Of a stretch of DNA of 64,000 nucleotides, positions 27,186-36,791 are shown piece after piece. The notes under the pieces are model-generated. The model searched no databases, had not been told where the DNA came from, and worked only from the letters and a program-made list of their open reading frames with translations. This DNA comes from an uncultured bacterium. Lineage in GTDB: Bacteria > Hydrogenedentota > Hydrogenedentia > Hydrogenedentales > Hydrogenedentaceae. Within the stretch, counting starts at the first letter, position 1. The number at the start of each line of letters is the position of its first letter. Location: positions 1 to 64,000 of the forward strand of contig CALLRP010000012.1 in NCBI GenBank assembly GCA_938014335.1, read 5' to 3'. Position numbers and translations under genes: made by a program.

Positions 27186-28643
27186 TTATTCGTCTTCTTT
27201 ATCTAAGAGTTCATCTGTATCCTGGGTTAATCCATATTTTTGAAGGCGATATCGAAAAGAACGCGGAGTAAGACCTAAAATTTGAGAGGCTTTCTTTTGA
27301 TTGTATTTGGCACGGACAAGGGCTTGCTCTATAAGATTTCTTTCTATATCCTCAATAAAAGATTCCAAGTGAATTCCCTCGTTAGGAAGTTGTAGGTTTT
27401 TTAGCCCTTCTATATTACTTATACTGTTAACATCAGAAACTAAGGTATGGGAGCTGTTTTGTAAGGAATCGGGGAGGTGTTCCAACTTTATTTCTGGTTC
27501 ATGGCATATAACAAGGATACGCTCAATTAGATGAGAAAGTTCACGAACATTTCCGGGCCAAGAATAGTTGATAAGGACTTTTTCTACTTTGTTTGAAATC
27601 TTTGGCATCGGTAAACCCATACGAGCGGAATGAATCTTAAGGAAGTGATGTATCAGGAGGGGAATATCCTCTTTCCTTTCACGTAAAGGAGGGATAGTGA
27701 TAGGAATTACATTTAGACGATAAAATAGGTCTTTACGAAAACTGCCTTTATTTACCATTTCTTCCAGATTTTTATTGGTTGCAGATATAATACGAATATC
27801 TACTTTTATTTCCGTGGTTCCACCGACAGGGGTTACAAGGTTATTATCCAAAAACCGTAGTAAACGTGATTGTAAACTCAGAGGCATCTCACCAATTTCA
27901 TCGAGGAAAACAGTTCCTCCATTAGCCACGACAAAAAGTCCCTCTTTATCTTCTATCGCTCCTGTAAAGGCACCACGTTTATATCCAAACAATTCACTTT
28001 CAAGTAGTGTTTCGGGGATTGAAGCACAATTAATAGCAATAAAAGGTTTTTCCGAACGAGTACTTAAACGATGTATTTCGCGTGCGACAAGTTCTTTCCC
28101 GGCGCCACTTTCACCATATATAGCCACTGTGCTGGGAAGTTTTGCCACCCGAACAATTATCTCTTTAATCTTTCTCATCTCCGGACTATCCCCAATAATC
28201 TCTTCAAAAGGTTTTAACAAAGTCCGTTCCGTTCGCAATGCTTCATTTTCTCGGAGTAGATTTTGTTGTTCGATAGCCTTTTGAACTCGTAAACAGACTT
28301 CTTCATTACTCTTGAATGGTTTCTGAATATAATCGGTAGCCCCTTGATGCATAGCTTCTATGGCGTTTTCCACACTCCCGTAGGCTGTAACCATAATGGT
28401 TGGCAAAAAAGGCATGTTTTCTTTTATCCATTTGAGTAGTTTCATGCCTGCCAGAGGGTCATTATTCATTACTAAATCTGTTACAACGGCATCAAAGGTA
28501 TGCTTATTTAATATACTAATGGCTTCTTCTACGCTTTCCGCGGTTTTACAAACAAATCCTCCCCCTTCAAGGATGATAGCAATAACTTCTCGCATACTCT
28601 CTTCATCATCTATAACCAAAACATGTGATTTAATCGTAGGCAT
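27186..28643 (-). CDS. pilR: Sigma-54 response regulator, PilR/NtrC type
   Basis: This is a transcription activator of sigma-54 promoters. A receiver domain (1-125) has phospho-Asp in AVVTDLVM (about 56) and Lys in YIQKPFK. The AAA+ domain (about 150-385) has Walker A GESGAGKE, the sigma-54 contact loop GAFTGA and an arginine finger region. A Fis-type HTH is at the end (QKKASQILGLTPRSFRYRLQ, about 452-471). It lies just after the cognate histidine kinase and pilT, which points to control of type IV pilus genes. 485 residues is the normal length. Confidence 0.92.
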   Translation of the reverse strand: MPTIKSHVLVIDDEESMREVIAIILEGGGFVCKTAESVEEAISILNKHTFDAVVTDLVMNNDPLAGMKLLKWIKENMPFLPTIMVTAYGSVENAIEAMHQGATDYIQKPFKSNEEVCLRVQKAIEQQNLLRENEALRTERTLLKPFEEIIGDSPEMRKIKEIIVRVAKLPSTVAIYGESGAGKELVAREIHRLSTRSEKPFIAINCASIPETLLESELFGYKRGAFTGAIEDKEGLFVVANGGTVFLDEIGEMPLSLQSRLLRFLDNNLVTPVGGTTEIKVDIRIISATNKNLEEMVNKGSFRKDLFYRLNVIPITIPPLRERKEDIPLLIHHFLKIHSARMGLPMPKISNKVEKVLINYSWPGNVRELSHLIERILVICHEPEIKLEHLPDSLQNSSHTLVSDVNSISNIEGLKNLQLPNEGIHLESFIEDIERNLIEQALVRAKYNQKKASQILGLTPRSFRYRLQKYGLTQDTDELLDKEDE

Positions 28644-28678
28644 TCCGCGAAATCCTTCCTGATAGATTAAAAACTGTT

Positions 28679-30277
28679 CTATGTATTTTCAATATATCGA
28701 GGTAATCGAATAATCATTGTTGTCCCTTTTTTTTGATTGGATGCTACATGAATAGTTCCATCATGAGCCGAGATAATTCGGAGACATATTGTTAATCCCA
28801 TTCCAATGCCATGTTTCTTCTCCGTATAGAATGGGTCAAAGATATGCGTGATTTTGTCGGGTGTAATTCCAATCCCTTCATCCTGGAAATGTATTTCAAC
28901 AGGCCCTTTTTGTTCTGGACATGTTAACAGTATAGTTAATGTTCCCCCTTCGGGCATGGCATCAATGGCGTTTTGAGCCAGATTTTGAAATACGATGAGG
29001 ATTTGTTCGGTATCACCTCTAATTTTGCAATCTTTGGCTTGTGTTTCAATGACCAACTCGAACTTATGGTTTTTATCTTGGGGCATATTTTTCTGAAATT
29101 GCCCTGCAAATTTTTTCAATAATTCAGATACAACTATAATCTCTTTATTCTGCGAAGATTCGCGGGCAAAGTTTAAAAAAGATGTGATAATATAGTTCAA
29201 TCGGTCACATTCACGGGTTGCGATAGAGGATAAACGATGGAGAATGTCGGGGTTATTAATATTTTTTGGAATTTCAGCCACTGCACCGCGTACGGAAGCT
29301 ACAGGATTTCGTATTTCATGAGCTAACCCTGCTAACTGTTCCCCAATTGCCACAAGGCGGTCATGTCGTCGTAGGTCTTGACGAATTCGGTCTAACTCGC
29401 TAAGGTCCGAACAGGAAGCAATGAGTGCTATCATTTTCCCTTTTTTATCTATCAGTCGGTTTGTAGTTAACCCTATCAATTTCTGTTTTCCACTTGGCGT
29501 GTATATATAAAACTCATAACTGGTAAAATCGCGATTTAATCGCAATACGGTTGTAATAGGACATTCGAACTCGGGTACTGTTTTGATAAGGTTTTCTACA
29601 TGTTTGCCGATGATATCTTCCTCCTGCACTTCAAAAATCCGACAGCCCGCACGGTTCAAACTACGCACAATACCGTTTGTATCTGTAATTAAAAAACCGC
29701 TGTTCATATTGTTCAATATATCTTGTTGGAATTGTTTTAGAATGGAGACCCGTTGGTTCCAATAACCACTAATGAAACCTGTAAAAATGAAGGACATTGC
29801 TTGAATCAGGAAAGAATACCAATATTGTATAGATGATAAACTAAAATCTTTTTCTAATCCGAATTGCAACCCCATGAAAACCGTTGAAAACATGGCAAAG
29901 AAAAACCCCTGATAAATACCTAACAAAAATCCTGCTTCTAAAATAACAATAACAAGCATAAAAGTAAATGTACTGGAATACCCCTCCGTAATGCTGATTG
30001 TGGCACAAACAATACCAAAATCTACTAATATTTGTGCCCACAATAAAAAATTAAAACGGTGGGAACCTCTATACAGTTCGTATAAATGCCAGATACTTAA
30101 TATGAGAGCAATAACATATATGGGGGAAAAAATATAAAAAAAGGGGGCTGTGAGATAAAAATAAAATCCTGCGGTAATCAGAAATAAGACAAATATCCTC
30201 CCGATACCGACAATCCACAACCAGCTTACAGGCCCCTCATAAGTTGTTTTTGTTAAAGAAAAAAGACGGGATTTCAC
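28679..30277 (-). CDS. pilS: Sensor histidine kinase, PilS type
   Basis: The 532-residue kinase has about six N-terminal membrane segments (20-175), a PAS domain (about 190-300, GFLITDTNGIVRSLNRAG), an H box LAHEIRNPVASVRG (phospho-His about 320), N box NLAQNAIDAMPEGG and G boxes DEGIGITP and HGIGMGLTI. This membrane-PAS-kinase layout is that of PilS, which senses pilin in the inner membrane. It overlaps pilT by 4 bp and is followed 35 bp later by the response regulator. The signal sensed here is not known. Confidence 0.9.
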   Translation of the reverse strand: MKSRLFSLTKTTYEGPVSWLWIVGIGRIFVLFLITAGFYFYLTAPFFYIFSPIYVIALILSIWHLYELYRGSHRFNFLLWAQILVDFGIVCATISITEGYSSTFTFMLVIVILEAGFLLGIYQGFFFAMFSTVFMGLQFGLEKDFSLSSIQYWYSFLIQAMSFIFTGFISGYWNQRVSILKQFQQDILNNMNSGFLITDTNGIVRSLNRAGCRIFEVQEEDIIGKHVENLIKTVPEFECPITTVLRLNRDFTSYEFYIYTPSGKQKLIGLTTNRLIDKKGKMIALIASCSDLSELDRIRQDLRRHDRLVAIGEQLAGLAHEIRNPVASVRGAVAEIPKNINNPDILHRLSSIATRECDRLNYIITSFLNFARESSQNKEIIVVSELLKKFAGQFQKNMPQDKNHKFELVIETQAKDCKIRGDTEQILIVFQNLAQNAIDAMPEGGTLTILLTCPEQKGPVEIHFQDEGIGITPDKITHIFDPFYTEKKHGIGMGLTICLRIISAHDGTIHVASNQKKGTTMIIRLPRYIENT

Positions 30278-31359
30278 CCCGTGGCGCCTCCTCGTTCAAT
30301 AAGATTTAATAATCCCTCAGGGTTAGGACTGCGTTTGAATGCCAGATCTTTTGTAATCAGTCCTCTGCGATATAGGCGGTATAACGATTGGTTCATCGTC
30401 ATCATCCCTTCCCCTTTACCGATTTCAATCATGGAAGGGATTTGCTCTAATTTTTGAGCACGGATGAGAGAACGAATGGCAGGATTAGGTACCATCACTT
30501 CGGAGGCAAGCACTCGTCCCTGTCCATCGGCACGGGGAAGTAATTGTTGGACGATAACTCCTTCCAACACAAATGAAAGTTGGGTCCGTACCTGTTCTTG
30601 TTGTTCCTGTGGGAATACGTCTACAATGCGGTTAATTGTTTGGACAGCGTCGTTCGTGTGTAGTGTAGCAAAGGTAAGGTGCCCTGTTTCAGCAACAGTG
30701 AGTGCCGCCTGAATCGTTTCTGTATCACGCATTTCACCGATTAAGATTACATCCGGGTCCTGTCGCAAAACGCGTTTCAAAGCACTGGCAAAGGTTTTCG
30801 TATCTACATTAACTTCACGTTGATTAATAATAGACCTCCGATGCGAATGTAGATATTCTATGGGATCTTCTATGGTAATAATGTGTACATCGCGTTCTAC
30901 ATTAATTTTATCAATTAACGCCGCTAAAGTGGTTGATTTTCCGCTCCCTGTAGGACCGCATACAAGAATAAGCCCATAGGGACGATAGGCAAAGTCGGCT
31001 ACAACCCGCGGTATACCTAATTGTTCAAAGGACATAATTTCATAAGGGATAGCACGAAAAGCGGCAACCACAGACCCACGGTCACGATATACATTGAGAC
31101 GGAAGCGACTGAGTTTCTCTATCCCGAAAGACATATCTAATTCTTTTTCCTTTTCAAATTCTGCTATCTGTTCTTCATTCATTACTGAATAAATAAGTTC
31201 TTGGGTCATATCCGGTGTAAGTCGCGGATAACCTGTCATATATTCCAGTCTCCCATGTACTCGAATTACAGGAGGTACCCCCACAACAATGTGCAGGTCG
31301 CTTGCAGATGATTTGATCATCTTCTCTAAAAGTTCACGTATGTCAAAGGCAAATCTCAT
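30274..31359 (-). CDS. pilT: Type IV pilus retraction ATPase PilT
   Basis: PilT is the hexameric ATPase that drives pilus retraction. The 361-residue protein contains SSASDLHIVVG at the N-terminus, Walker A GPTGSGKST (about 137-145), Asp box, Walker B ILIGEMRD (about 201), His box TGHLTFATLHTND (about 222-234) and the PilT-specific AIRSLIR (about 294-300). No zinc tetra-Cys motif is present, which separates it from PilB. It forms an operon with pilS and pilR. The alpha-glucan phosphorylase gene ends 23 bp upstream, so carbon storage and motility genes may be on one transcript. Confidence 0.94.
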   Translation of the reverse strand: MRFAFDIRELLEKMIKSSASDLHIVVGVPPVIRVHGRLEYMTGYPRLTPDMTQELIYSVMNEEQIAEFEKEKELDMSFGIEKLSRFRLNVYRDRGSVVAAFRAIPYEIMSFEQLGIPRVVADFAYRPYGLILVCGPTGSGKSTTLAALIDKINVERDVHIITIEDPIEYLHSHRRSIINQREVNVDTKTFASALKRVLRQDPDVILIGEMRDTETIQAALTVAETGHLTFATLHTNDAVQTINRIVDVFPQEQQEQVRTQLSFVLEGVIVQQLLPRADGQGRVLASEVMVPNPAIRSLIRAQKLEQIPSMIEIGKGEGMMTMNQSLYRLYRRGLITKDLAFKRSPNPEGLLNLIERGGATG

Positions 31360-31382
31360 ATTTTCTCCTTTTTGTTAGCTGT

Positions 31383-33941
31383 TTATGCCCATGTTACAAG
31401 CCCCACTTCAAATTTATTGGCTAAGTTAACCCGATATGGGAAAACACGCACTGAGTAGCCGGATAACCCTGTTTCCTGACAAGAGATAGCACCCTTGAAA
31501 CGGAATACCCGATCTTCAATTTTCTTTTCAAAATTCATATTAACAGAATATCCCTCTTTAATGGACCCGTCATGATTTAATGGTCCCACATAGGCTTCCA
31601 CAAGCACATCATTTTCGGTAAGGTTATCCAGATACACATCTGCTTCAATAGGAATTTCAGTCCCTACAGGGACATCTCCATGTAATTGAGCCTCTACGCG
31701 AACAAACCGAACATTATTCCATGCGGAACGCACTTTCTTTTTCCATTCGGCCAATTCAATAGCATATTTTCGGTTATCCTTACGGAATATAATACGTCGT
31801 TCGGAGAAAGGTATATATGCTTTTTCGGCATATTCTTGAACCATCCTGTAGGTGTTAAAAATGGGACAAATGGTGCGGATGGCTTCTTTCATGCGCAATA
31901 TCCATTCTCGAGGTAATCCGTCCTGTCCCCGATTATAAAACATAGGGACAATTTCTTGTTCAAGTATTTCATACAAGGCGGAACTTTCAACGCGGTCTTG
32001 TTCTTCTGTTGACTCATAGGTTTCTCCTTTGCCAATTGTCCAGCCATTATGTCCCAATTCATTTGCCTCACACCACCAACCATCCGGAATGCTAATGTTC
32101 AAAGCCCCATTTGAAGCCGCTTTCATTCCACTGGTTCCGCTGGCTTCCATGGGTCGGCGGGGTGTGTTTAGCCAACAATCCACTCCTTGCACCATATAGC
32201 GAGCCACATTTATATCATAATCCTCAAGAAATACTATATGATTCCGCACCTCAGGGTCCATAGCAAAATGAATAATTTGCCGTATGAGTTCTTTCCCTTG
32301 AATATCCTGGGGATGGGCTTTACCGGCGATGATAATTTGAACGGGCATATCTTTGTTTAACAAAATCCTTTTCAGCCTTGCAGGGTCGCGGAATAAAAGA
32401 GTTACACGCTTATATGTAGCGAATCTTCGTGCAAATCCAATAGTAAGGCACTCGGGGTCCAGACATTCACTTGCAAAATTAATTCCCGAGGGAGGAGCCC
32501 CCCGATTAATAAGTTGTTTTTTTAATCTTCTACGAGCAAAATCAACCAAGCGTTCTCTTCTCCGTTCATGTGTCCGCCATAACTCTGTTTCCGGTATCTC
32601 ATTAACTCGTTCCCAGATGGTATGATCTTCGGGACTGTTTAGCCAACCGGGACCTAAATAGCGGTCATATAGATCCGCCAAATCCCGAGAAATCCAGGAA
32701 CGAATATGGACGCCATTGGTTATGGATGTAATAGGGATTTCATGTTGAGGCAAGTCTTTCCACACACGAGACCACATTTCACGAGATACAATTCCATGTA
32801 ATTTGCTGACCCCATTGGCACCCGCACATAACTTCAAGGCAAGTACGGTCATGCAGAAAGGTTCCCGCGAATCATTCGGGTCCTGTCTCCCTAATGCAAG
32901 AAACTCATTCAAACTTATTCCAACATCCTGGCAATATTTCCCGAAATATCGTTCAATTAAACCGGGGTCGAACATATCGTTCCCGGCAGGAACAGGCGTA
33001 TGGGTTGTAAAATAACTCCCCGCTTTTACCGTTTCCACAGCCTGGGCAAAGGTAAGTTTCTCATTCAATACAAGTTCCTTAATTCGCTGAAGCACCATAA
33101 AAGAAGCATGTCCTTCATTCAAATGAAAAATAGTCGGACGCAATTTCAACGCATGTGCTGCAATAACGCCTCCCATACCCAGCATAATCTCCTGCTTAAT
33201 TCGTGTTTCGCGGTCTCCGCCATATAATTGCCCAGTAATAGCACGGTCTGCAGGGGAATTTTCTTCATGGTCTGTGTCCAATAGATATAAAGGGACACGC
33301 CCTACCTGGCATTTCCAAATATATGATTTTACGGTTCTCCCCGGATATTCTACTTCAATGACTAACGGTTCCCCTTTGTCATTTAGGGCTTTCTGTATGG
33401 GCATATTGTAAAAATCATTAGGTGGATATAATTCCTGTTGCCAACCATCCGGATTGAGATATTGATGAAAATATCCCTCACGATAAAGCATACCCAGACC
33501 AATCAGAGGCATACCTAAATCGCTCGCCGCCTTCAGGTGGTCCCCCGCAAGAACACCCAAACCACCAGAATAAATGTTTACGCTTTCGTGAACTCCGAAC
33601 TCTGCTGACATATAAAGAATGCACATATCTTTGGGTGCTTGAGGATTGCGTTCAAAATAGGTATTTGTGTTCATGTAGTCCTGCAAACGCGAATAAACTC
33701 GTTCCATGTGGGAAAGGAAACTATCATTCTTTGCCAGTTCATCTAATTTTTTCTGTTTCACTTTTCCCAATAACATCTTTGGATTTTGACCACATTCTAC
33801 CCATAAGTCACGGTCTATACGGAAAAATAAATCGATTGCTTCCGGGTCCCAACACCACCATAAATTATTTGCAATTTCAAGTAATTTTTTTAATCGGTCG
33901 GGCAAATTAGGGATAACATTAAAATGGAAAATATTTTTCAT
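31383..33941 (-). CDS. glgP: Alpha-glucan (glycogen) phosphorylase, GT35
   Basis: The enzyme releases glucose-1-phosphate from glycogen-like glucans with PLP. The 852-residue form has a DUF3417 N-terminal segment (LEIANNLWWCWDPEA, about 20-34), the conserved VCILYMSAEFG-like active-site start (about 107-115), GGLGVLAGDHLKAASD, and the PLP-lysine segment EASGTSGMKAASNGA (Lys about 613). This is the short type found in many bacteria and archaea. The protein is cytosolic. AT-rich DNA divides it from the divergent Tat-exported protein gene, so both promoters lie in 33942-34085. Confidence 0.94.
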   Translation of the reverse strand: MKNIFHFNVIPNLPDRLKKLLEIANNLWWCWDPEAIDLFFRIDRDLWVECGQNPKMLLGKVKQKKLDELAKNDSFLSHMERVYSRLQDYMNTNTYFERNPQAPKDMCILYMSAEFGVHESVNIYSGGLGVLAGDHLKAASDLGMPLIGLGMLYREGYFHQYLNPDGWQQELYPPNDFYNMPIQKALNDKGEPLVIEVEYPGRTVKSYIWKCQVGRVPLYLLDTDHEENSPADRAITGQLYGGDRETRIKQEIMLGMGGVIAAHALKLRPTIFHLNEGHASFMVLQRIKELVLNEKLTFAQAVETVKAGSYFTTHTPVPAGNDMFDPGLIERYFGKYCQDVGISLNEFLALGRQDPNDSREPFCMTVLALKLCAGANGVSKLHGIVSREMWSRVWKDLPQHEIPITSITNGVHIRSWISRDLADLYDRYLGPGWLNSPEDHTIWERVNEIPETELWRTHERRRERLVDFARRRLKKQLINRGAPPSGINFASECLDPECLTIGFARRFATYKRVTLLFRDPARLKRILLNKDMPVQIIIAGKAHPQDIQGKELIRQIIHFAMDPEVRNHIVFLEDYDINVARYMVQGVDCWLNTPRRPMEASGTSGMKAASNGALNISIPDGWWCEANELGHNGWTIGKGETYESTEEQDRVESSALYEILEQEIVPMFYNRGQDGLPREWILRMKEAIRTICPIFNTYRMVQEYAEKAYIPFSERRIIFRKDNRKYAIELAEWKKKVRSAWNNVRFVRVEAQLHGDVPVGTEIPIEADVYLDNLTENDVLVEAYVGPLNHDGSIKEGYSVNMNFEKKIEDRVFRFKGAISCQETGLSGYSVRVFPYRVNLANKFEVGLVTWA

Positions 33942-34085
33942 CCATATAACTCCATTACTTTATTATAATTTTTTAAAATAATGATTATACTTTTAATTTG
34001 AATTAACAGTATGTTAATCTATTTTACACACAGTAAAAATATCATAACACAACTAAAAACTAAAAATATATAAGGAATAGTTATT

Positions 34086-35585
34086 ATGAATTCACGAAAT
34101 CCTCACCCCTCTCATTGTAGTTGCTGTGGTATTTCCCGCAGATGTTTCCTTGCTTCCAGTGCAGTAGCCGGATTAACGGTTTCCTTGCTTTCTTCCGCTC
34201 AGATGGAGTTTCCCACCGAAAGTGAATTAAAACAGCCTATTAATTTAAGTGATTTTAGACCTAAACCGCCAGTGCGTATTGTAGGAGTGGTAATTCGTGA
34301 AAAACCACCCTACTGGTTAGGCTGGCCCGGAACTTCTTACGATGTAGAAGGAATGCGGAAAAAATTTGAACAGGATTTTATTCAATCGGCGAGGAAAGTA
34401 GGCGTAAATTTTGAAATGTTACCGGACCCTATCGAAGATGATACCGCATTGGAAAAATTTATTAATCAAATGGCTGCGGAGAAACCAGATGCCATTCTTG
34501 TTCATGTCCAACACTTGTATGAATGGGTGAGAGTAGATAAGATGCGTTCTGCAAAGGTACCTATGATTGTTTGGGCTCCATTAGGTACTGTATTTACAAC
34601 ACAAGTTCATGAATTTGCCCGTCGTGAAGGCGTTTGTTTGCTTTCGACATTAGATACAAGCAGTCTCGAACAGGCGATGCGTATGGTGCGGGCAAAGAAA
34701 CAGTTTGAGAATACGCGTATCTTGGTAGTTCATGGAAATGAACGGAAAGATGAAGAAATTGAACGATATGGTACTAAAATTCGCCATGTTCCCCGGGAAA
34801 TGATGGAAAAGATGTTCGAGCGTGTGCCTGTAACGGAAGAGGTAAAAGAAGTTGCACATAATATGAAGAAAAAAGCAGAGAAAGTTGTAGAGCCTACCAA
34901 TGAAGATATGATTAATGCGGCACGCAGTTATGTCGCTGCAAAGCATTTGCTTCGTATGGAAGATGCTAATGCCATTACAACCGATTGTTTGGGTATGGTT
35001 ACTATGAAGACTGTGCCAACACCTCCCTGCCTCGGTGCCTGTATTTTCCAGGATGAAGGGGTAACCTACGGGTGCGAAGCAGATATATACGGTGCGATGT
35101 CATTAATGTTCACCAGTTATCTTTTCGACAAGCCCGGTTTCATGAACGACCCTGTACCGGAAACCATCAAAAACGAATTAATTACAGCCCACTGTGTTTG
35201 TGGAACAAAACTGAATGGGTTCGATAAACCTTCCGAGCCCTTTATTCTTCGTTCTCACTCTGAATCGGCTCTCGGTGTTTCCTTACAGGTACTCTGGAAA
35301 ATTGGACAACCCGCAACGCTCGTTCGTTTACAGAGTCCTCATGAACTTATCGTTGATACAGGCACCGTAACCGCTAATATAGATACACCTCCTGCCGGGG
35401 GGTGTAGAACCCATTTATCGTTAAAGATGGATAATATTGAAGAGGCCAAAGATACACTCGGTTTCCATCAGGTTGTGTTTTACGGAAATCATCGGAGAGA
35501 TGTGAAAAACTTCTGCCAGATGTATGGGATAAAAGTAATTCATTCTCCATCTCAGGCACAACCCATGATTCCTATGGAGACATAA
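34086..35585 (+). CDS. Tat-exported fucose-isomerase-like protein with Cys-rich leader
   Basis: The N-terminus holds a twin-arginine signal SRRCFLASSAVAG (about 17-29) followed by a hydrophobic stretch ending near SSAQ. Before it lies an unusual Cys cluster HCSCCG (C11, C13, C14, plus C20). The mature part (about 460 aa) resembles the L-fucose/L-arabinose isomerase fold: an N-terminal periplasmic-binding-like half and a C-terminal half with TDCLG (about 300), EADIYGAMS and AHCVCG. Export of an isomerase-like protein is uncommon and it may bind rather than convert sugars. The tatC-tatB genes of this window would serve it. Confidence 0.78.
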   Translation: MNSRNPHPSHCSCCGISRRCFLASSAVAGLTVSLLSSAQMEFPTESELKQPINLSDFRPKPPVRIVGVVIREKPPYWLGWPGTSYDVEGMRKKFEQDFIQSARKVGVNFEMLPDPIEDDTALEKFINQMAAEKPDAILVHVQHLYEWVRVDKMRSAKVPMIVWAPLGTVFTTQVHEFARREGVCLLSTLDTSSLEQAMRMVRAKKQFENTRILVVHGNERKDEEIERYGTKIRHVPREMMEKMFERVPVTEEVKEVAHNMKKKAEKVVEPTNEDMINAARSYVAAKHLLRMEDANAITTDCLGMVTMKTVPTPPCLGACIFQDEGVTYGCEADIYGAMSLMFTSYLFDKPGFMNDPVPETIKNELITAHCVCGTKLNGFDKPSEPFILRSHSESALGVSLQVLWKIGQPATLVRLQSPHELIVDTGTVTANIDTPPAGGCRTHLSLKMDNIEEAKDTLGFHQVVFYGNHRRDVKNFCQMYGIKVIHSPSQAQPMIPMET

Positions 35586-35617
35586 ATTATTTTTAGAAAA
35601 GAAACAATTTGATATTT

Positions 35618-35653
35618 GGGGTGGTTTCACAGAACCACCCCTATATTTTTTTT
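35618..35653. terminator. Bidirectional intrinsic terminator
   Basis: A perfect 9-bp GC-rich stem (GGGGTGGTT 35618-35626, AACCACCCC 35633-35641) with a 6-nt loop is followed by TATA and eight T. It lies 32 bp after the Tat-exported gene and just before the end of the converging SGNH gene, so it can serve the plus strand and perhaps both. Confidence 0.85.
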
Positions 35654-36705
35654 CAGAGAGTTGGAACTAACTGATGGTTAATGAGGTATTCATATATTTT
35701 CTGGGCGACAAGTTTGTGCCCTGCAACAGTAAAATGGACGGTGTCAAATAAAAGTTCTGATAAATTACCCTCTTTAAATGCAGAGATAAGATTGCAATAA
35801 GGTATTTTGAGTTCTTCTAATAATGGTATAAAATGGGGAGGTATCCAAAGTTCCTTACCTTGAAGCATTGGGAAAATGCAAACATGAACGGATATATTTT
35901 TCTGTTTTAAAATTTCTGCTAATTCAGTATAAGGACCTTTTAAAAAAGCCAATTCGTCTTGTTTATATTTTTTGTATAAACCCAGTAATTTTAAGAAAGA
36001 AATCGTGCGGGAAGGTCCACGAAAGAAATGCCACCAGAGACCCCCATCAAAACCGATTTGCCCATCATTTGGGCAAAAACCAATAAGGATGAGATCGGGA
36101 CTATATAAAAGTACCTTTGTTTTGAGAAGTTCTATCTCTTGTTCCGCGTTGTAACCACCAATCCCAAAGTTTAACACTTCAAAATGGATATTGGAAGGCG
36201 CATTTTTTTGGAGCAGGTGTTCTAATATTTTAGGATAAGTATCTTCTAATCGCTGACGCCAGCCAAATGTAACCGAATCTCCAACCACAGCAATTCGGAA
36301 AACATTGGGTGGCTTTTCCTGTGAATATTCATAGTCGCGAAAACCGCCTGAATTGATTTTTATCATATCAGAGATTTCCGCATTGGGTCGGAGTTCATAC
36401 ATAAGTTTTTTATTTTTGGAACGAATATGAACAATACTGTTTCCATCCGATTGCCATGTGAACCGATTTGCCTGCATGGGGTCAACTTCCCACGCGGAGC
36501 CATCGTATCGCGGGTCAACAGGGATGAAAACACCCATGGATTTGAGAAGTTTTGTTTCCCAATAAGCAAAGAATGATTCAGCAATGGCTATGCAGATAAG
36601 AAGACTTGCAAGCAATAGACCCACATTGATAAGTTTATTTTTGGGTGTATTTTTATCTGTATATTTTTTACCTGGTTGTATTTCGGGGATTTTTTGTTCA
36701 TTCAT
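35653..36705 (-). CDS. Membrane-anchored SGNH hydrolase
   Basis: The 350-residue protein has one N-terminal membrane anchor (about 26-46) and a periplasmic SGNH/GDSL esterase domain: block I VVGDSVTFGW (Ser about 142), block II FGIGGYNAEQ, block III GFCPNDG (Asn) and block V DTVHFTVAGH with Asp and His. Such enzymes add or remove acyl groups on polysaccharides. It faces the glycan block starting at 36792 from the opposite strand, so the 86-bp gap has divergent promoters. Substrate unknown. Confidence 0.83.
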   Translation of the reverse strand: MNEQKIPEIQPGKKYTDKNTPKNKLINVGLLLASLLICIAIAESFFAYWETKLLKSMGVFIPVDPRYDGSAWEVDPMQANRFTWQSDGNSIVHIRSKNKKLMYELRPNAEISDMIKINSGGFRDYEYSQEKPPNVFRIAVVGDSVTFGWRQRLEDTYPKILEHLLQKNAPSNIHFEVLNFGIGGYNAEQEIELLKTKVLLYSPDLILIGFCPNDGQIGFDGGLWWHFFRGPSRTISFLKLLGLYKKYKQDELAFLKGPYTELAEILKQKNISVHVCIFPMLQGKELWIPPHFIPLLEELKIPYCNLISAFKEGNLSELLFDTVHFTVAGHKLVAQKIYEYLINHQLVPTL

Positions 36706-36791
36706 GATAAATATATCAATTATGTTAAACTAATCTTTATTATATTGTAAATAGTTTTAATTGCCTTTTTCGAAATGAGGTGATTTTATAA

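Noticed and set aside
27775..28284. Plus-strand frame of 169 codons opposite pilR
   Set aside because: Antisense to the AAA+ domain of PilR; Ser-rich composition typical of a shadow frame.
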